From the NCBI GenBank assembly GCA_002794785.1, contig NBBA01000001.1, forward strand, positions 1,860,001 through 1,924,000: a stretch of DNA of 64,000 nucleotides, read 5' to 3'. Positions 22,021-35,319 of this stretch are shown here, piece by piece. A program made the position numbers and the translations under genes. Below the pieces are notes generated by a model. The model had not been told where the DNA came from. It saw only the letters and a list, made by a program, of their open reading frames with translations, and searched no databases. This DNA is from Coniferiporia sulphurascens. Taxonomy: Eukaryota; Basidiomycota; Agaricomycetes; Hymenochaetales; Hymenochaetaceae. The number at the start of each line of letters is the position of its first letter. The stretch's first letter is position 1.

Positions 22021-23584
22021 ATGCTCTCACTCCGTCCTTTGCACTCCCTCGCTTTTTTAGCTCCTTTCACCTCCCACCGTTTCCCCGTAAGGCTCGCCGC
22101 AACTCGTGAAAACATTCGCTCAGCCAGGATGTCTACCGACGCATCCTCCGTCGGGCTCGAGGCCGCGCGCGCAAAGCTCTTCAAGGACACAAAGATCGAC
22201 ATCCTCACCGCGACACAGGCTGTCGATAACGACAAGGCGAGAAAAGAGGTCTCGCGCACCTTCATCTGTAAGTTTCCCAGCCTCTTCTTAGTTCCGTTAT
22301 TCACTGCTTGCACTCTGCACAGCGGATACTCTCACAGGTACAAGGTGTCCAGCTCGTAACGTCATGCCACATTTCCTTACACGTATCTAGTCCCGGTCCC
22401 CGAGATGCAGGCATATGCAGCGCAGGCGTCCCTTGGTGACGATGTCTATCATGAACCCGCTACTATCGCCCTCGAGGCTGCCATTGCTCGTCTTACCGGA
22501 AAGGAAGCTGCTCTCTTTATGCCCTCGGGCACCATGTCAAACCAGATCGGTATGCGCACACACCTTAAGCAGCCCCCGTACTCCGTCCTTTGCGATCACC
22601 GCGCACACATATACAAATATGAGGCCGGTGGACTCGGCTTCCACTCTGGGGCGGCCGTCATCCCGGTCTTGCCCTCAAATGGTAAGTCAAAGTTCTAACT
22701 TTCTACTGCTGGACTAAATTGCAAACGCCAGGTCACCACCTCAGACTGGAGGACGTGAAAGCTAATGTCATTCTTGGGACAGACGTGCATTACGCGTCAA
22801 CCGAGCTCATTGCACTCGAGAACACGCTCAACGGCACTATCATCCCCCAGAGTGACGTTATCGCAATCTCTGCCTTCGCGCATGAGGAGGGCATCCCCAT
22901 GCACCTTGACGGTGCCCGTCTCTGGCACGTCGCGGCCGAGACCGGCCTCTCCCTGGAGGAATTGTGTGCACCGTTTGACTCCGTGTCTCTGTGCTTCAGC
23001 AAGGGTCTAGGCGCACCTGTTGGATCGTGCCTCGTTGGCGGCGCTGCATTTATTCAACGCGCCAGGCGGTTCCGCAAGTTGTTCGGTGGAGGCATGCGTC
23101 AAATTGGCTACTTGGCCGGTGCCGCGGCGTACTCCGTCTCAAATCACCTGCCCCTCCTCCCGGGCGTGCACGCGCTGGCACGCAAGCTCGAGCAAGGGCT
23201 GGGGGAGATCGGGTGCGACATTACCAGCCGCGCTGAGACGTGCATGGTAAGCCGTTCGTCCCTTGAAGTTTTAAGTTTCCGCGTCTTACCGGGTCTTTTT
23301 TTTGTCAGGTCTTCTTCGACCCCAGTCCAATCGGTGTTGAGCTCACGGAGCTCATCCGGCGTGCCGCGGCGCTTCCGGAACCCATCCGGCTTTTGGGTTC
23401 ACGTCTTGTTGTGCACATCCAAACAACGCCGGAAGCCGTCGACGACCTCCTTGCACTTGTACGGACACTCGCGGAGGAAAAGAAGGCCGCGGGTTTCGTA
23501 CGTCCCGAGAAAATTGCTGAAACGAATGGACCAACTAGCATTTACAAGGAAGTTTTCGTGCGAACGGGTCGCAACCTTATTTAA
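22021..23584 (+). CDS. Threonine aldolase (PLP-dependent, low-specificity type)
   Basis: Cleaves L-threonine to glycine and acetaldehyde. Visible family elements: QASLGDDVYHEPATIALEAA, GKEAALFMPSGTMSNQ, CDHRAHIYKYEAGG with the base-stacking His, GIPMHLDGARLWHVAAETG with the PLP-ring Asp, and the Schiff-base Lys in SLCFSKGLGAPVGS. It ends YKEVFVRTGRNLI with TAA. Introns follow RTFI, LPSNG and AETCM. The N-terminus from the first ATG (MLSLRPLHSLAFLAPF) looks like a mitochondrial presequence; an internal ATG at 22129 (MSTDASS) could give a cytosolic form. One oddity: the usual N-terminal FRSDTxT motif appears as VSRTFIFPVPEM, so the Asp is replaced by Arg. Confidence 0.9.
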
Positions 23585-23727
23585 CGAGGTTTATATTTAT
23601 AAGTCATGAGCATAAGCATATAGACTGTATTTTTTCTTGGGTAGGCGATAGATAGATGTCTCATACAATGCCTTTGCATAGCATGCAAAATTACAACTGC
23701 ACGCCTCATCTACATAGCCCCGAACTA

Positions 23728-26700
23728 CTACCCTCTCCCGACATACCTCTGTTTTTCATACTCCCTCCACAGTGCCTTTAGTGCAATTCTGCCGCTTGCA
23801 TCGAGGCCGCTCGCCATCAGCGCATCTCGCCCGTGCTCGCCCATCGAATCACAGAGTGCATACAGTCCAGGCGCAAGAGCGTCTCGCACAGCCGGCTCAA
23901 GCACAACCAGAGGGTCGCCCAGTGCACTAACATAAGCGCCCAGCACCGGACCCGCGTGCTTAGAAAAGGCGCCCGCGAGCGCCTCTGCGCCCTTTTCCTT
24001 CTCCGCGTCCTTCGCCGCAAAGGTACGCGGGACCGTTTTCGCCTGCAGGCCCGTCAGGAGGCGTGCAACCGCCCGCGCTTCTTCCGGTCCGGGAGGGGCG
24101 GCCGGCGCGACCCACCATGGGAGCGTGTCTGCGACGAGCGCGCGCTGCCGTGCGCCGAGCTGCGGCCGTGGGCTGCGAAGCACGCAGAGGAGCAGGCGTA
24201 AGATGTCTGCGAGGTGCGGGAGCGTCGCGCGGACGAGGTCGCGTCGTAAATGCACGAGGGTACTGGCGATGCTGGCGATGGCGTGTAGGATCAGTGTATG
24301 TGTATGTGCGGTGTGCGTCGGCGAGCCGGTGAGGAGCTTGGCGAGGGAGGACCAGATGGGGCCAAGGGCGAGCGGGCGAATGGATGCTGGCTATAAATGC
24401 AGCGGGATGATTTAATATAATTATTGTAAGAGGAATCGGAAGGTAATCCATACCTTGTCAGAACACACAAGTCCTATGAATTTGAGAACCTCCAGGCTGA
24501 GGTCAGCATCGCACGATGTGTATACGGTGTCCGCGGAGAAAATCTGCATGCATTCCTCAAAGTGCTCTTGAGTAGTCTTCAACGCGCCTGCAAGTTATAA
24601 CATGTTTATTATTCGATTCAACTAATAAAGAAAGGAATTGCATGCCTTCGGGCGCGTCCCCGACTAGGACGCATGACAAGCGAATAACAGCCTGTAACTC
24701 CCTTTTTGAAGGCAACCCCCGGGTCAGGGCCTCACGGATTAACGACAGCATGAAAGCGAAGTCCGCGAGCGAGAGCAACCTCGATGCTCGGCGCAAAGCC
24801 GAGTCGCAGGCCTCCCCGTCTATTCACGAAAGTTGTCATTGAGTACCAGCGGGATAATACGGCAGGCTTCAATCTTGGGAAAAATGACATACCCGCGAGA
24901 TCCAGTCTACCAAGCAGCAGCACGTACGAGGACACAACTAAGTTGAGATGTACCTCACGTTCCTGCGGCGTCGTGGAGTGGAGCTCCTCAAGCAGTAAGG
25001 AGAATATCTGAACGCCCAAGGCCTTAGATTCCGTGAGCCTCCCTTTACTATCCGAAGCCATTAGCTTTTGCAGGAGTTTTCCACCGAATTGGCTTGCAGT
25101 ACCTAGAAGAGTGATAAGCCCGTTTAGATTTTTTGGAAGATCAAAGATTTCATACTTCCGACGTTCAGCCATCTTCCTAGGACAAGACAGGCTTTATATG
25201 CACGAATGGTAGATTCGCTTTCATGCAAAGTCCTGGTTGCAAAATCTGACGACAGCGTAACAATAGCCATTGAATACTGAGTATTCAGGCTCCTGTATAG
25301 ACTTTCGACGGCTTTCAGAGAAGCCGATGGAAGTTTACTAGATACTGATTTTCAGCACATAACAAGTATTTACTTTCGTTGCAGGAATACACACCTGGGA
25401 CTCGGAATCTCAGAGACCAGTATTTCGATAAACTGCAACAGGCCTTGTTTATCCAGAATCGTCACTGCATCCCTCCGATCTGCAGAGTTTGCAGTCTGAA
25501 TCGAAGCGCAGAGGTTCGGTAGTCGGAGGTCTTCGTCATGCGTGGCAGAGCGGATTATTTGCCTTGAGGACACAAATAAGCATAGTGATAAAGCGATGTT
25601 GGAATGAACGAAGAGATTACTTGTATGCGTTTGCCAGCAAGTCAAGAGTCACTGTCTCATAAGCCACACTGAGGTCCTCCTGTCCACTCGCCGAAATCGC
25701 TAGATAGTCGATGCAGTCCTCTGCGTTCGGCTGAGCACGGTAAACCGAAATACAATAAGCTCATACGACAAATACTGAGGACTTCTCACTTACTATGACA
25801 TCTAAAATACTAAATGCATCTGACATTGAGCTGAGCCAAGCGCGAATGACTGTTCTCGTCCGGTGGTAGATGGCCGAATCACCTTTGGCTTGTCGCATGC
25901 TATGAAACACGACGAGGTCTGAGACTAGGGCACACCGAAAGAAAGCCGGTCTGGAGGCACGAGGAAGGTACTCTCGGGGAGCACGGAGTAATACCTCAAA
26001 CGTTGAAGCTGCCAATCGCACTCGCTTCGAGTCCCACGTCGTCGTTGCTTTCTTTGGTTTGGACCGCGTCTGCTTTAAAAGTTTGTCGAAGTCTGTCCAT
26101 TGTGCATTTTCTGAGCTTTGTTCCAAAACGGATACTAAGGCATCTGAACGTTATGGATAGTCAATAGCTATTGAGTTCAGGGGAAGAAAATGAATTGTAC
26201 TGCGGAGATTTGGAAGTTCCCAGAATGCAGCCGAGCGCATCGCCCGTTCCAGAGCCCCATTGAATGATAAACCAGTTGAAGGCGTACTATCGCTTTGGTT
26301 ATCCGGAAGACATAATTCTGCTAGCCTCTTTAAACTTTCTGGTGATGATATTTCGCTATAAGAAACTCTCGTAAATTTTTATCTCTGCGGAAAGTAGAGA
26401 ACACACTCTATAATTGGAAGCCACCGGTCCAGTATAAGATGCCAAATCGCTAAAGCCCCTCTTTGCGGGCTGCCAGGCTCCGAAAAGTCTAATAAACTCG
26501 AAGATCCATTCCACGTCGTACGGGGAGCGTTCACTCCGATGTTTCCCTCCTCGTCAGGAACACATAACCCTTTTTTCAGATAATCAAGCATAGCCCTGAC
26601 GACTACATCTCGCTCGTCGACGCTCGCGAACTGCAAATCTTTGTCGAAGAAGGAACGCAGCTGTCGCGAAGCACTGTTAGCATGAATTATCCAAACAAGC

Positions 26701-29007
26701 CCACTACTGACGAAAAGTGCGCACCACTTCAACGACTAGTTCCGGGTTTGCTTCTTCAGAGCGGATTATTGCAACACCACTGCTGAACGGCACGATCTCT
26801 TGTCGTAGAAATTCTAAGGAACGAAGAGAGGGGCACATATTCAATGCATGACAGATGCGCAAGGTTGCTGCTGTGACGATCTGGCCCGCCCAGCGCTCAT
26901 TCCTAGACATCCGAGATGATACGTCGAGACCAGTCAACACAGCTTTCCCTAGGCTTTCTATCCAAACCTCGTCAATACTTGAGCGAACGCTGTTATACGA
27001 TGACTCTGGGAGCGTCGAAAATGGAAGCGAAGGCAGAATAACGGAGACAACACGAGCCACGAGCGAGTACGATACGGCCGAGCAATCTGTCGTAGACATA
27101 CAAGACGAATCGTCGGTCTTCCTACGCTTCGACTTCCTGTTATTATGACCTTTGGTTTTTAAGTCTCTGGTGGTTTGGTCCTCGTCAACGTCCATTGAGG
27201 TGTCTTTACTATCCAGATATGCACTCCATGCAGTGGCTAGGGACAGGAGAATAGCTTGGACCGTGTCGGGCGTCTGTCCAGGCGTGAGGAAAGCTTTTAC
27301 AGCCCGCGAAACTTCTTCAAGGTGCGCAAGACATAGAAGTGAACCAGATGCGCAGTCTCTGTGGAACAGGTACGGTGCAGTATAATTGTCGGATCTTTTC
27401 TCTGATGGGAGGCCGCCGACGAGGCAGTCGATCAAACATGAGAGATAAGAAGGGATCGTCCTGGTTTTTGAGTGGAAGTCCAGGATTTCGTGCAGAAGAA
27501 CCTGGGCGGTAGATAAGGCCGAGGAATTTATCTGTCACGGCCATCAGTCATAATGCAAGTCATAAAGGTCCCGAAGAGCGCACCAGTAGCAATTCTGAGA
27601 AAATTTGTCGCATGAGAGGGTTGATGATCTCAAAGTCCACGCGTGCCAAAATGCAAAGAATTCGTAGGGCGGCATCGGACTTCTCCGGCTCAACTAGGAA
27701 TACGTGAGCTACATAGCTACATCCCACTATACGGGTGGACAGGTTCATCACATACCGTCCGGTACAGTCAGACAATCGACAGCCCAGGATGCGATATCAT
27801 TTAGGACGTCTGTTCTTTCAGACAGTCCGGGACCAACCAAATTTGCCTCTTCAAGGATTTCTAGTAAGAATACTACGCTTCCCCAGGTCTCCAGCTCGTT
27901 CCCGAATTCGCGTAGAGCCCTATAAGAGTTTGCGAAAGCCTTCATGCCCGCATCTCTAACCTTGCTTTGGACCGTCTGGTCTTGAGACTGGTTTGAGCCG
28001 GATCCAAGTATGGCGAAGCGATGTCTGCGCATTTCTTGAACATACGACTTGTACACCATAGGGATAATACGTAGTTGCGAAATTGTAATTTTCGATGGAA
28101 CGGCATGATCAACAAGAAACATCTCGAGTGGATCCTGAGAGCCCTTCAATGATTCAGCGGAGAAGAAAATATCGACACCAGCCTGATAGACTTCGGCTTT
28201 CAACGTTTTCTCTTCCTTCTGCTGACAGCTTTCAAGTGCACTTTCTGTACACATGAAGCGTATCCAACACAAGACGTTGTTCTGTAAGAACGAAGACAAT
28301 AACTGTAATGCAATATTTCGGTTTAGGAACAATGTACGAAGGAAACATGAATTATCAAACCTTTTTCTTATTTGATGAATTCCCGATTGACTGACGAAAG
28401 GGGCGAACGACCAATATACATATCGGTGACAGCCTGCTTTGGTGGTGTATGTTAGAAGAAAGGTAAGTGAGCACAGCGCCAAAGCAATCAGTCAGTGTGT
28501 CTACGTTCATCCGAGCCGCAGCCAAAGGCCACAGGACAAGCATGCATCGGACGAAGCTCTCCGCCAGTTCCTCGCTGCATGTCGTACTCGAAGAGATTGA
28601 GGTAAAGAAGGTTGTCGTTATGGTCGCAACAGACACGCGATTTAACAGCGGCGACAACCAGACTCTGCTTGAGCGTGAGGCTTGCGCTTGTGGATCCGCC
28701 GTAAGTAGCTCGCCGAGCAGTGACCAGTAGGACGGGGAAAGAACTGCACTTGAACCGCTTTTCAGCAGGTCGAGATAAGCTTGACTGGAAGAGACGAGCT
28801 GTATGCGTACCTCGTGTTCCCTTTGACCCTAGAAAAAGTACTGAGTACCCACTCCGCCAAAACCTCGTCCTTATTCGGGAAGGGGATGTCCGTCGACTCC
28901 CAAGCATGCTGCGCGATTAAAATTTTGGAAGGACCCGCAGGTTTAGGCGGATCAGCAGAGCCTTTGAGAGCCTTTATAATGGCATGGGAGGAGAAATATT
29001 CGTCCAT
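23728..29007 (-). CDS. URB2: Ribosome-biogenesis protein Urb2/Npa2
   Basis: A very long gene with many introns. The N-terminus MDEYFSSHAIIKALKGSADP then KILIAQHAWESTDIPFPNK matches the start of Urb2-type proteins. The C-terminal domain is the best evidence: CDSMGEHGRDALMASGLDAS then LKALWREYEKQRYVGRG, which is the conserved Urb2/Npa2 C-terminal block. Between lie helical-repeat regions without catalytic motifs, plus a basic nuclear-type patch KGHNNRKSKRRKT (near 27130). The protein acts in the nucleolus in early 60S assembly, in the Npa1 complex. Individual exon limits in the 24.4-28.4 kb part were only partly resolved. The start lies 203 bp from the divergent RBR ligase start. Confidence 0.88.
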
Positions 29008-29210
29008 ATTTCTCGAGCAGAGAAGAGCAGCGCGGGGCGTATGCGGCAGTCAGAGCTGGGCCAAAAATTGCTACAGTACTTGCCAGGGCGCTAAAAGTTG
29101 TTTCCTCATTGCGCAGATCCCGCAGATCCTTTTTCCTTTCGCAACGGTCTGAGTAAGTCGGGGACTAGTCGGGATGGCGAAACTTGAAAGCACAATTACC
29201 TCCTACCTCT

Positions 29211-30799
29211 ATGATCAGTGGCGAGTTTCTAATAGATGAAGAGCTGCAAGTCCTAGAGTCCATCTACCCGGATTACATTACAGAGTCTGGCCCTGAGCTT
29301 GTGCGTCTGGAGGTCCCTATCGAACTGGGTGAACCTCGACATGTCTGCGTCAGCGTGGTCACAGACGGCTCCGAGAAAGCCGCTTCATCGAGTACTGGCA
29401 CTGAGCCATCAATAAAACTTGCGCACTTGCCCCCAATCTTTCTCAACATCCGACTTCCCAAAGGCTATCCTTCAGAATCTCCCCCAGTGCTATTATCTAT
29501 TCATGCAGCACACTCCTGGTTACCGTACGAGGCGCAGCTGGCACAGACTCTTCGGGGAATGTGGTCGGAAGGGGAAGGGGTGCTGTGTAATTGGATAGAG
29601 TTAATACGCAGTGGGGACTTCCTGGAACAAGCGAAAATGGTTGACCAGTCCGGTGTTATACGGTACGTCTGTGTGTATTAAATGCATGAGGCTGAAGTAC
29701 CAATAACTCAGCACAGGCTTGAACATCTAGTACCACAGCCCGTTTTAGCGCAAATTCTTCTTGCTTATGATGCAACAGTAACTTCGAACGAGTTCTCTCA
29801 GACGTCGTTTGCTTGTTCGATTTGCTTTGACTCATTGAAAGGCGCGCGCTGCATCCGGCTCTCATGCTCCCACGTATTTTGTCAATCGTGTCTGCAAGAC
29901 TATTGGGGTTCTTGCATCACCGAAGGCTCTGTTGAACGGGTGGGCTGTGCAGATCCTGCGTGCGTAAAAGTGTCGAGGGAGGCGTCTGAGGAGGAAGTGA
30001 GGCGCGTCGTTAGCGAAAAGGAAGTTATCAGATGGAAATGGTTAAGGACAAAGAAAGAGATTGAGAAAGGTGATTTTGCTATGCATTGTGCAGTGTACGA
30101 CTGAACGCCTCACAATTATTCTAGATCCTACCATAGTACACTGCCCTATACCAACGTGCCAAGCTCCCGTCCCGAAGCCTGTGCCCGATCCGGGCCAATC
30201 CTCCGGATGGGATCGGCTTCGCAGTTGCTCAGCCTGCGGTTTTTGTTTTTGCTCGTTTTGCAAACATACATGGTAAGCACTTTATAATGTCCTCACTCAC
30301 AAGTCTGACCGGTTGGTTGGTATTAGGCACGGTCCCATATCCGAATGTCCGAAATCTGTGACACACTCTTTGGTAATGGAATACCTTGAATTACCAGAAG
30401 GATCACTGGAACGGCTAGCTCTTGAACGGAAATTCGGCAAGGGAGTTGTGCTTAAGCTCGTCAAGCAGTATGAAGAAGATAAATCAACCAGTGACTGGCT
30501 GCAAGGCTCAACAACGGCCTGCCCCGGATGTCATGTCCGTGTTGAGAAATCCCTGGGATGTAACCATGTTCGTACTCATTGTTTAAGGATGTTGCAAATA
30601 ATTGAAGAAAGTTCTGTAGATGATGTGCGCGAAATGTCAGCAGCATTTCTGCTATCGATGTGGGGCGAAGTTGAGGGCACTGGATCCGTATGTTCACTTT
30701 TCGACAAAGGGGTCGGATTGTTACGGGAAACTATTTGACATTAACCGGAATCCTGAGGAGGATGACTGGCAGCGAATAGAAGGTTTTGATTTTTTGTAG
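29211..30799 (+). CDS. RWD-RBR E3 ubiquitin ligase (RNF14/Itt1-like)
   Basis: An RWD domain comes first (EELQVLESIYPDYITESG ... IFLNIRLPKGYPSESPPVLL). RING1 follows (CSICFDSLKGARCIRLSCSH, then VFCQSCLQDYW), then the IBR (CPIPTCQAP ... RSCSACGFCFCSFCKHTWHG), and RING2 (ACPGCHVRVEKSLGCNHMMC, then CQQHFCYRCG). The catalytic Cys is the one in GCNHM, by comparison with HHARI and Parkin. It ends IEGFDFL with TAG at 30797-30799. Introns follow SGVIR, KEIEK, KHTW and GCNH. The architecture is that of RNF14/ITT1, ligases tied to translation quality control and stalled-ribosome factors in yeast and animals. An out-of-frame ATG at 29174 starts a 21-codon upstream frame overlapping the start. The ATG at 29211 fits the beginning of the RWD domain. 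Confidence 0.9.
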
Positions 30800-31286
30800 G
30801 ATAATTCTGTTACTTTTCATTTCATGGGAATATAGTGGTATACACAGTATTCGGCGTTGCGCGTATGACGAATTTTTTGCGTGTCTTTTGGAGTTGAGAA
30901 AAAAAAAGGGGGGGAAAAGGTGTCTCGGCCCAGGTATTTCCGAGACCGGCGGCAACTGGTGGCTGGTGGCTGACAACGATGCCTCATCCGCTTTCCGCTG
31001 ACCACAGGCACTGCATGGCTCTTTCGTTCGCGCCGTGAGCCAACTATTTTCCTTTACACCCTTTCTTTCGACTTTTCTTTACCTTCATCGCTCAAAGCGA
31101 GGGCGGCAGGCGTATTGTCGACGTCGCAGTATATCCACTTCGCTATACCCGTTGCACATCCTCCATACCCTCCGTGGACTGGGTCTCGTCTCGCATCCAA
31201 CCTGCTCATCTTGTGTTCACCAACAGATCTGTATTTTGATCTCTTTCTTGGATCCAAAGCATCCTCGGGAACGTATACTATCAATT
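30800..31286. other. Intergenic, RBR 3' end to KH gene start
   Basis: About 490 bp between two genes on the same strand. It should hold the KH-gene promoter; its last 200 bp are pyrimidine-rich, as in many fungal promoters. No gene seen. Confidence 0.4.
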
Positions 31287-34200
31287 ATGGACATTTACAC
31301 GACTTCATTCTCCTATCCGCGCGTCGCTGCGACTTCGCGGCCCCCCTCTGCACTTGACTACGCAAACCCGTATGCACCCGCGCAGAATGTACACGCGAAT
31401 GACCCTCAGGCTGCAAGCAACTTCGCTGCAGACGCTGATGCGGTCCAAAAAGTAGCCTTGTCGGCGACGCAGGCTCACGGTTGTCTCGTAACGTTCACCA
31501 AGGCTACACACGGCAAGGGCTGGAACTTCCACTTGTCCGGTTCATATCAGCAGGTCATGGCTGCGCGCGGCATGATTCTGCGCGAGTGTCCTACTCAGGT
31601 CTGTTTGCACCTGTGGTTATTAGCCCTTGTTACTCATAGCCGTGTCCTGTTTAGCATCGGGCATCTATACGGCTGACTCGTTCCGAAATCTTGGACCTTC
31701 CGTCGACAAGTCCTGCCGTGAAGCCGGAAGTTCGTGCACGTCTCGACGAAATCGCCGCTCAGACAAGCGTGCGCATTGCCGTAGTTAACAGTCCTCAGTC
31801 CCTCTCCCTTGCGCCGCCCGACAGTATCGCCGCGGACAGTAGTTGGACTGGACTTGAGACGGAGCGGATATGTGAGCTTGCGATTTCCGGCAGCGGGGTT
31901 GACAGTGTCGATGTAGCAAAGGTTCGGCTGCTCGTTATGCTGGATGAATTGGTACGTCATGTGTATTTGAGGATGGAACAACTAGGTAATCCCGTATTAC
32001 AGAGTGGGCTTCAGTCAGAAGTTTGTGAAATAGATCACAAGCTTCACGCGATCATTGCCGGGCGCAGGCGCGGTGCTATTCAATCCATTCAAGAGGAGAC
32101 AGGCACGAGTATATATTTCCCTTCTCCCCTTCAAGGCCTAGTTGGTCCAGATGTCGGACCTCTGGGACACCCACAAACTCCTATTGGCTCAGCGCCCAGA
32201 CAGAGCAACAACGTTATTTGGATTACCGGAGAATTCTTTGGCGTTCAGAGGGCAAGAGACATGTTATTCAAACTTTCTATGCAGAAGGTGTGTGAACTTC
32301 GTGCCTTTCTGTATTCTTTTCCAGTGACATATCATGGCTGTTTGCAGAGCAAGCAGGCTATGTCGAGGGACACTGCTATTTTGCCGCGCAAGTTGGATTG
32401 GATGCTTACAGACCGCATGGACGATCTCAAAACCATCATGAACGATAATGCGACCTTCATTAATTTTCCTCCTATCGGTAGCGCAACTAGCTTAATCACT
32501 GTCTACGGTGACAATAAGGTCAACATACAACGAACTATTCGTTCTGTTATGCAATTGGTATGCTAGTGTTGCACGTACTCTTTGAGACATATTAACGGTG
32601 CTTTTTTCCAAGGCGTGCCAATTTTATGTAGCATCACTCTGGCTTTTGCCAGTTCAGTTCAACGTTCTTTTGCCTCCCTCAACTCTCAACCCAGCGCAAA
32701 TGACGAATGTCTTGAAGCAAATTTCAGACTCATCTAGCGCTGAGGTAGTATTTAAAAGTATGTGCTTCGAGATGCACGGACTTGAACACGAAGTGCGAGC
32801 GGCAGTCTCAATGGTCTTGGATCTCGATGCTATTAAGGTGCGATTACTATTAACAATTTCTGCACATGATGCTAAATTACGTATATATAGGCCTTCCATC
32901 ATGAAATTCGGTTCCAGATAGAGCTAGCCAACGAGCATCGCGAGTTCATCAGCGGTAAGAAGAATGGCAAGATAAACAAAATTATGCAGACATCCAACGT
33001 AAAGATCAAGTTTGAGACTTTCAATGACCACAACTTCCTCATCGACATCTCAAGCAACGATGTGGGTGCGCTGCAGGGCCTCAGCCTTCTGCAAGAGGAA
33101 CTTCCTGCGGAAATTTCGTTCCATGTTCCCGAGGCGTACCACAAACGCATCATTGGCGTTGGAGGGAAAAGTATCCAACGGATTATGAAGAAATGGGGTG
33201 TCTATGTCAAGTTCTCGAATGCAGAAGAGTTCGCTGCGCTCGGAGGCTATCTCGACAATGAGGACAATGTAGTCGCGCGTACCCCTGCGAAGAATGCCAT
33301 GAATCTTGAAAATCTTAAGGCCGCAGTGACGGAGCTTGTCAACCCCAAGGTATGTCCAAAATTCATTCGCGCCATAGAGGAGCTCGCTTATTCTCTGTTT
33401 TTCAGGACCGTGATTATATGGCAGAAAAGGTTGTCATACCCCGCAAATACCATCGCACGCTATTGGGGGATAAGAGTATCTTCATTCACGACATTGAGGT
33501 CAAGACAAACTGCAAATTTCGCTTTCCCGACAAAGAGACGGCTTCAGATGTCATTTCTATATTTGGTCCTGAGTCTCAGGTGAACATCGCGGCGACGATG
33601 CTTCTTGTACGTGTCCTTTTCCTCTACAACTATATCTTTCTCTAAAGCGTCTATCTTTGATACGCGGCATTCAGGACCATGTTCCGTTTGAAGCCGAGAT
33701 GGCGATCCCTCCCAGCTCGGATATCGCGCGCGTATGCGCCTCGCCCGACTTTTTGGCGTTCACGGAACGCATCAAGCGCGACTTCCAGGTTTCCATCGTT
33801 CCTTCATTAAAGAAGGGCCCGAATGGTTCACCGTCTGTGTCGCCTGGCGAGTGTTCGTTCAAGTTCATGTGTCAGAGGAGCAACAGTGACTTCCTGATTA
33901 CTGCACGGGAGAATCTGGAACAATTCCTTGTTTCGCAGAATGTCCGCGTCTTCCCGACGTTCAAAACGCACAGACGGGCAGACTCATTCGCGGAATCGCT
34001 ACCGCATTTCGATAGCAAGCTCCTCTCAGCCGCTCATGGTACCAAATCCGCGTCTTTCAGTCTTCCTTCGCGGCGACTAACAAATGTCCCCGCAGCACCC
34101 GAGGTGTCTGCAGACAGGAGATTGAGAATGGCGAGCTCCTCTCCGGATGTTAAGGCTCTCTTTGACAGCCACAGCAACTCGGGACAGCAGCAGCCTTCGT

Positions 34201-34761
34201 ATCTGTACAATATTGAGCAGGAGGAGCATGCTGAGACGGACTCCGTGTACGACTCGCCTTCCGCTGACTACTGGACGCCGCTCCCAATGATTGTACGTGT
34301 TTCCGGGCGGTCACCTACTTTTTCTTGACTGATCTTTTTTGACTCATTAGGGCGGGCCGGCGCCGATTGCACGTACACGTCAGACCGAAGAGTCGTTTAA
34401 ACGCGGCTCGGACTCGCTCCTCCAGGAAAAAATAAAGGAGAAGCTCAATAAGCCGCGCTCGTTGCAGAATCGCGCACAGTCGCTCGACCTCACGTTCTCG
34501 CTCGCGCGTATCACCGAGTCGTCGTCGTTTATGCGACCGGATTCTCCGACAACATCCATCCCGGACGAGGAAGCCTCACGTCCGGCGTCGGCGACCGCAC
34601 CAAGCTTTCCGAGTGTGTACGGCCCGCCGGGATCCTCGGGCATGAGCGGAACGACCCCCCTTCGTTCCAGCTCCCTGTACGGCGCGAGCCGCGGGGCGCA
34701 CATTCTAGACGACGACAGCGTCGAAGAAGTCAACCGCTTCATCTCGAACCTGGGACTGTAG
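31287..34761 (+). CDS. Multi-KH-domain RNA-binding protein, Bicaudal-C-like
   Basis: Starts MDIYTTSFSYPRVAATSRPP and ends SVEEVNRFISNLGL with TAG. Several KH-like modules can be read in order: HAIIAGRRRGAIQSIQEETG; EFISGKKNGKINKIMQTSN (GKKNGKIN is typical of Bicaudal-C KH folds); AYHKRIIGVGGKSIQRIMKK with a good GxxG loop; and KYHRTLLGDKSIFIHDIEVK. An N-terminal module and one around 32350-32560 look degenerate. The C-terminal about 300 residues are Ser/Pro-rich and likely disordered, with a basic patch GSDSLLQEKIKEKLNKPRSL. Introns of about 55-75 nt separate the modules. It probably binds mRNA in the cytoplasm; its targets are unknown. At least two modules lack a standard GxxG loop and may serve protein contacts. 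Confidence 0.85.
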
Positions 34762-35319
34762 ATAAAAGACAGGTGAAGAAACATTGCATCTTCATACCAA
34801 TCCCCCAACCAAAGAACGAGAATGTGCCTTGGATTACACTCCCTGGATGGACACTTTGAAAAATCTTTTCTGATCTAATCCCCTTACCCTCGTGTTTGAT
34901 CTGTCCCTTATATTATTGTCTCCTTACCGTCATCGGCGCATTGAAGGTCTCTGCATAACCGTCCGCTATTCATTTCGCTTTGACCGAGCTACCGTAGTAC
35001 TTCTAGATTGTCGATTTTGTACGACATCGTACATGGTACATACTGTTCGCGCAACTCCCATTCATTCCGTGTCCATAAAAACCATTTACTGTAAAGATGT
35101 ACACAGTACGGCACAGGATGTCTCAGACCCTATTCAATATTATTATCGTTCCGATTAGAATCGCGCGCGGCGGGCGAGGGAACTCGGTAAATTACAGGCG
35201 GCCGATGCGGAGCATGAAAAAAAAACGCGGTATATTTATTACAATTGATAGCGCATGTGCATATCCAAAGGGTGCGCTGCGGCGGACCAAGTCTAGGTCC
35301 GCCTGGATCGGACTCGGTA
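34762..35319. other. Intergenic between convergent KH and V-ATPase C genes
   Basis: About 560 bp shared by two 3' ends. It contains only T/A-rich UTR-like sequence and no supportable gene. Confidence 0.4.
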
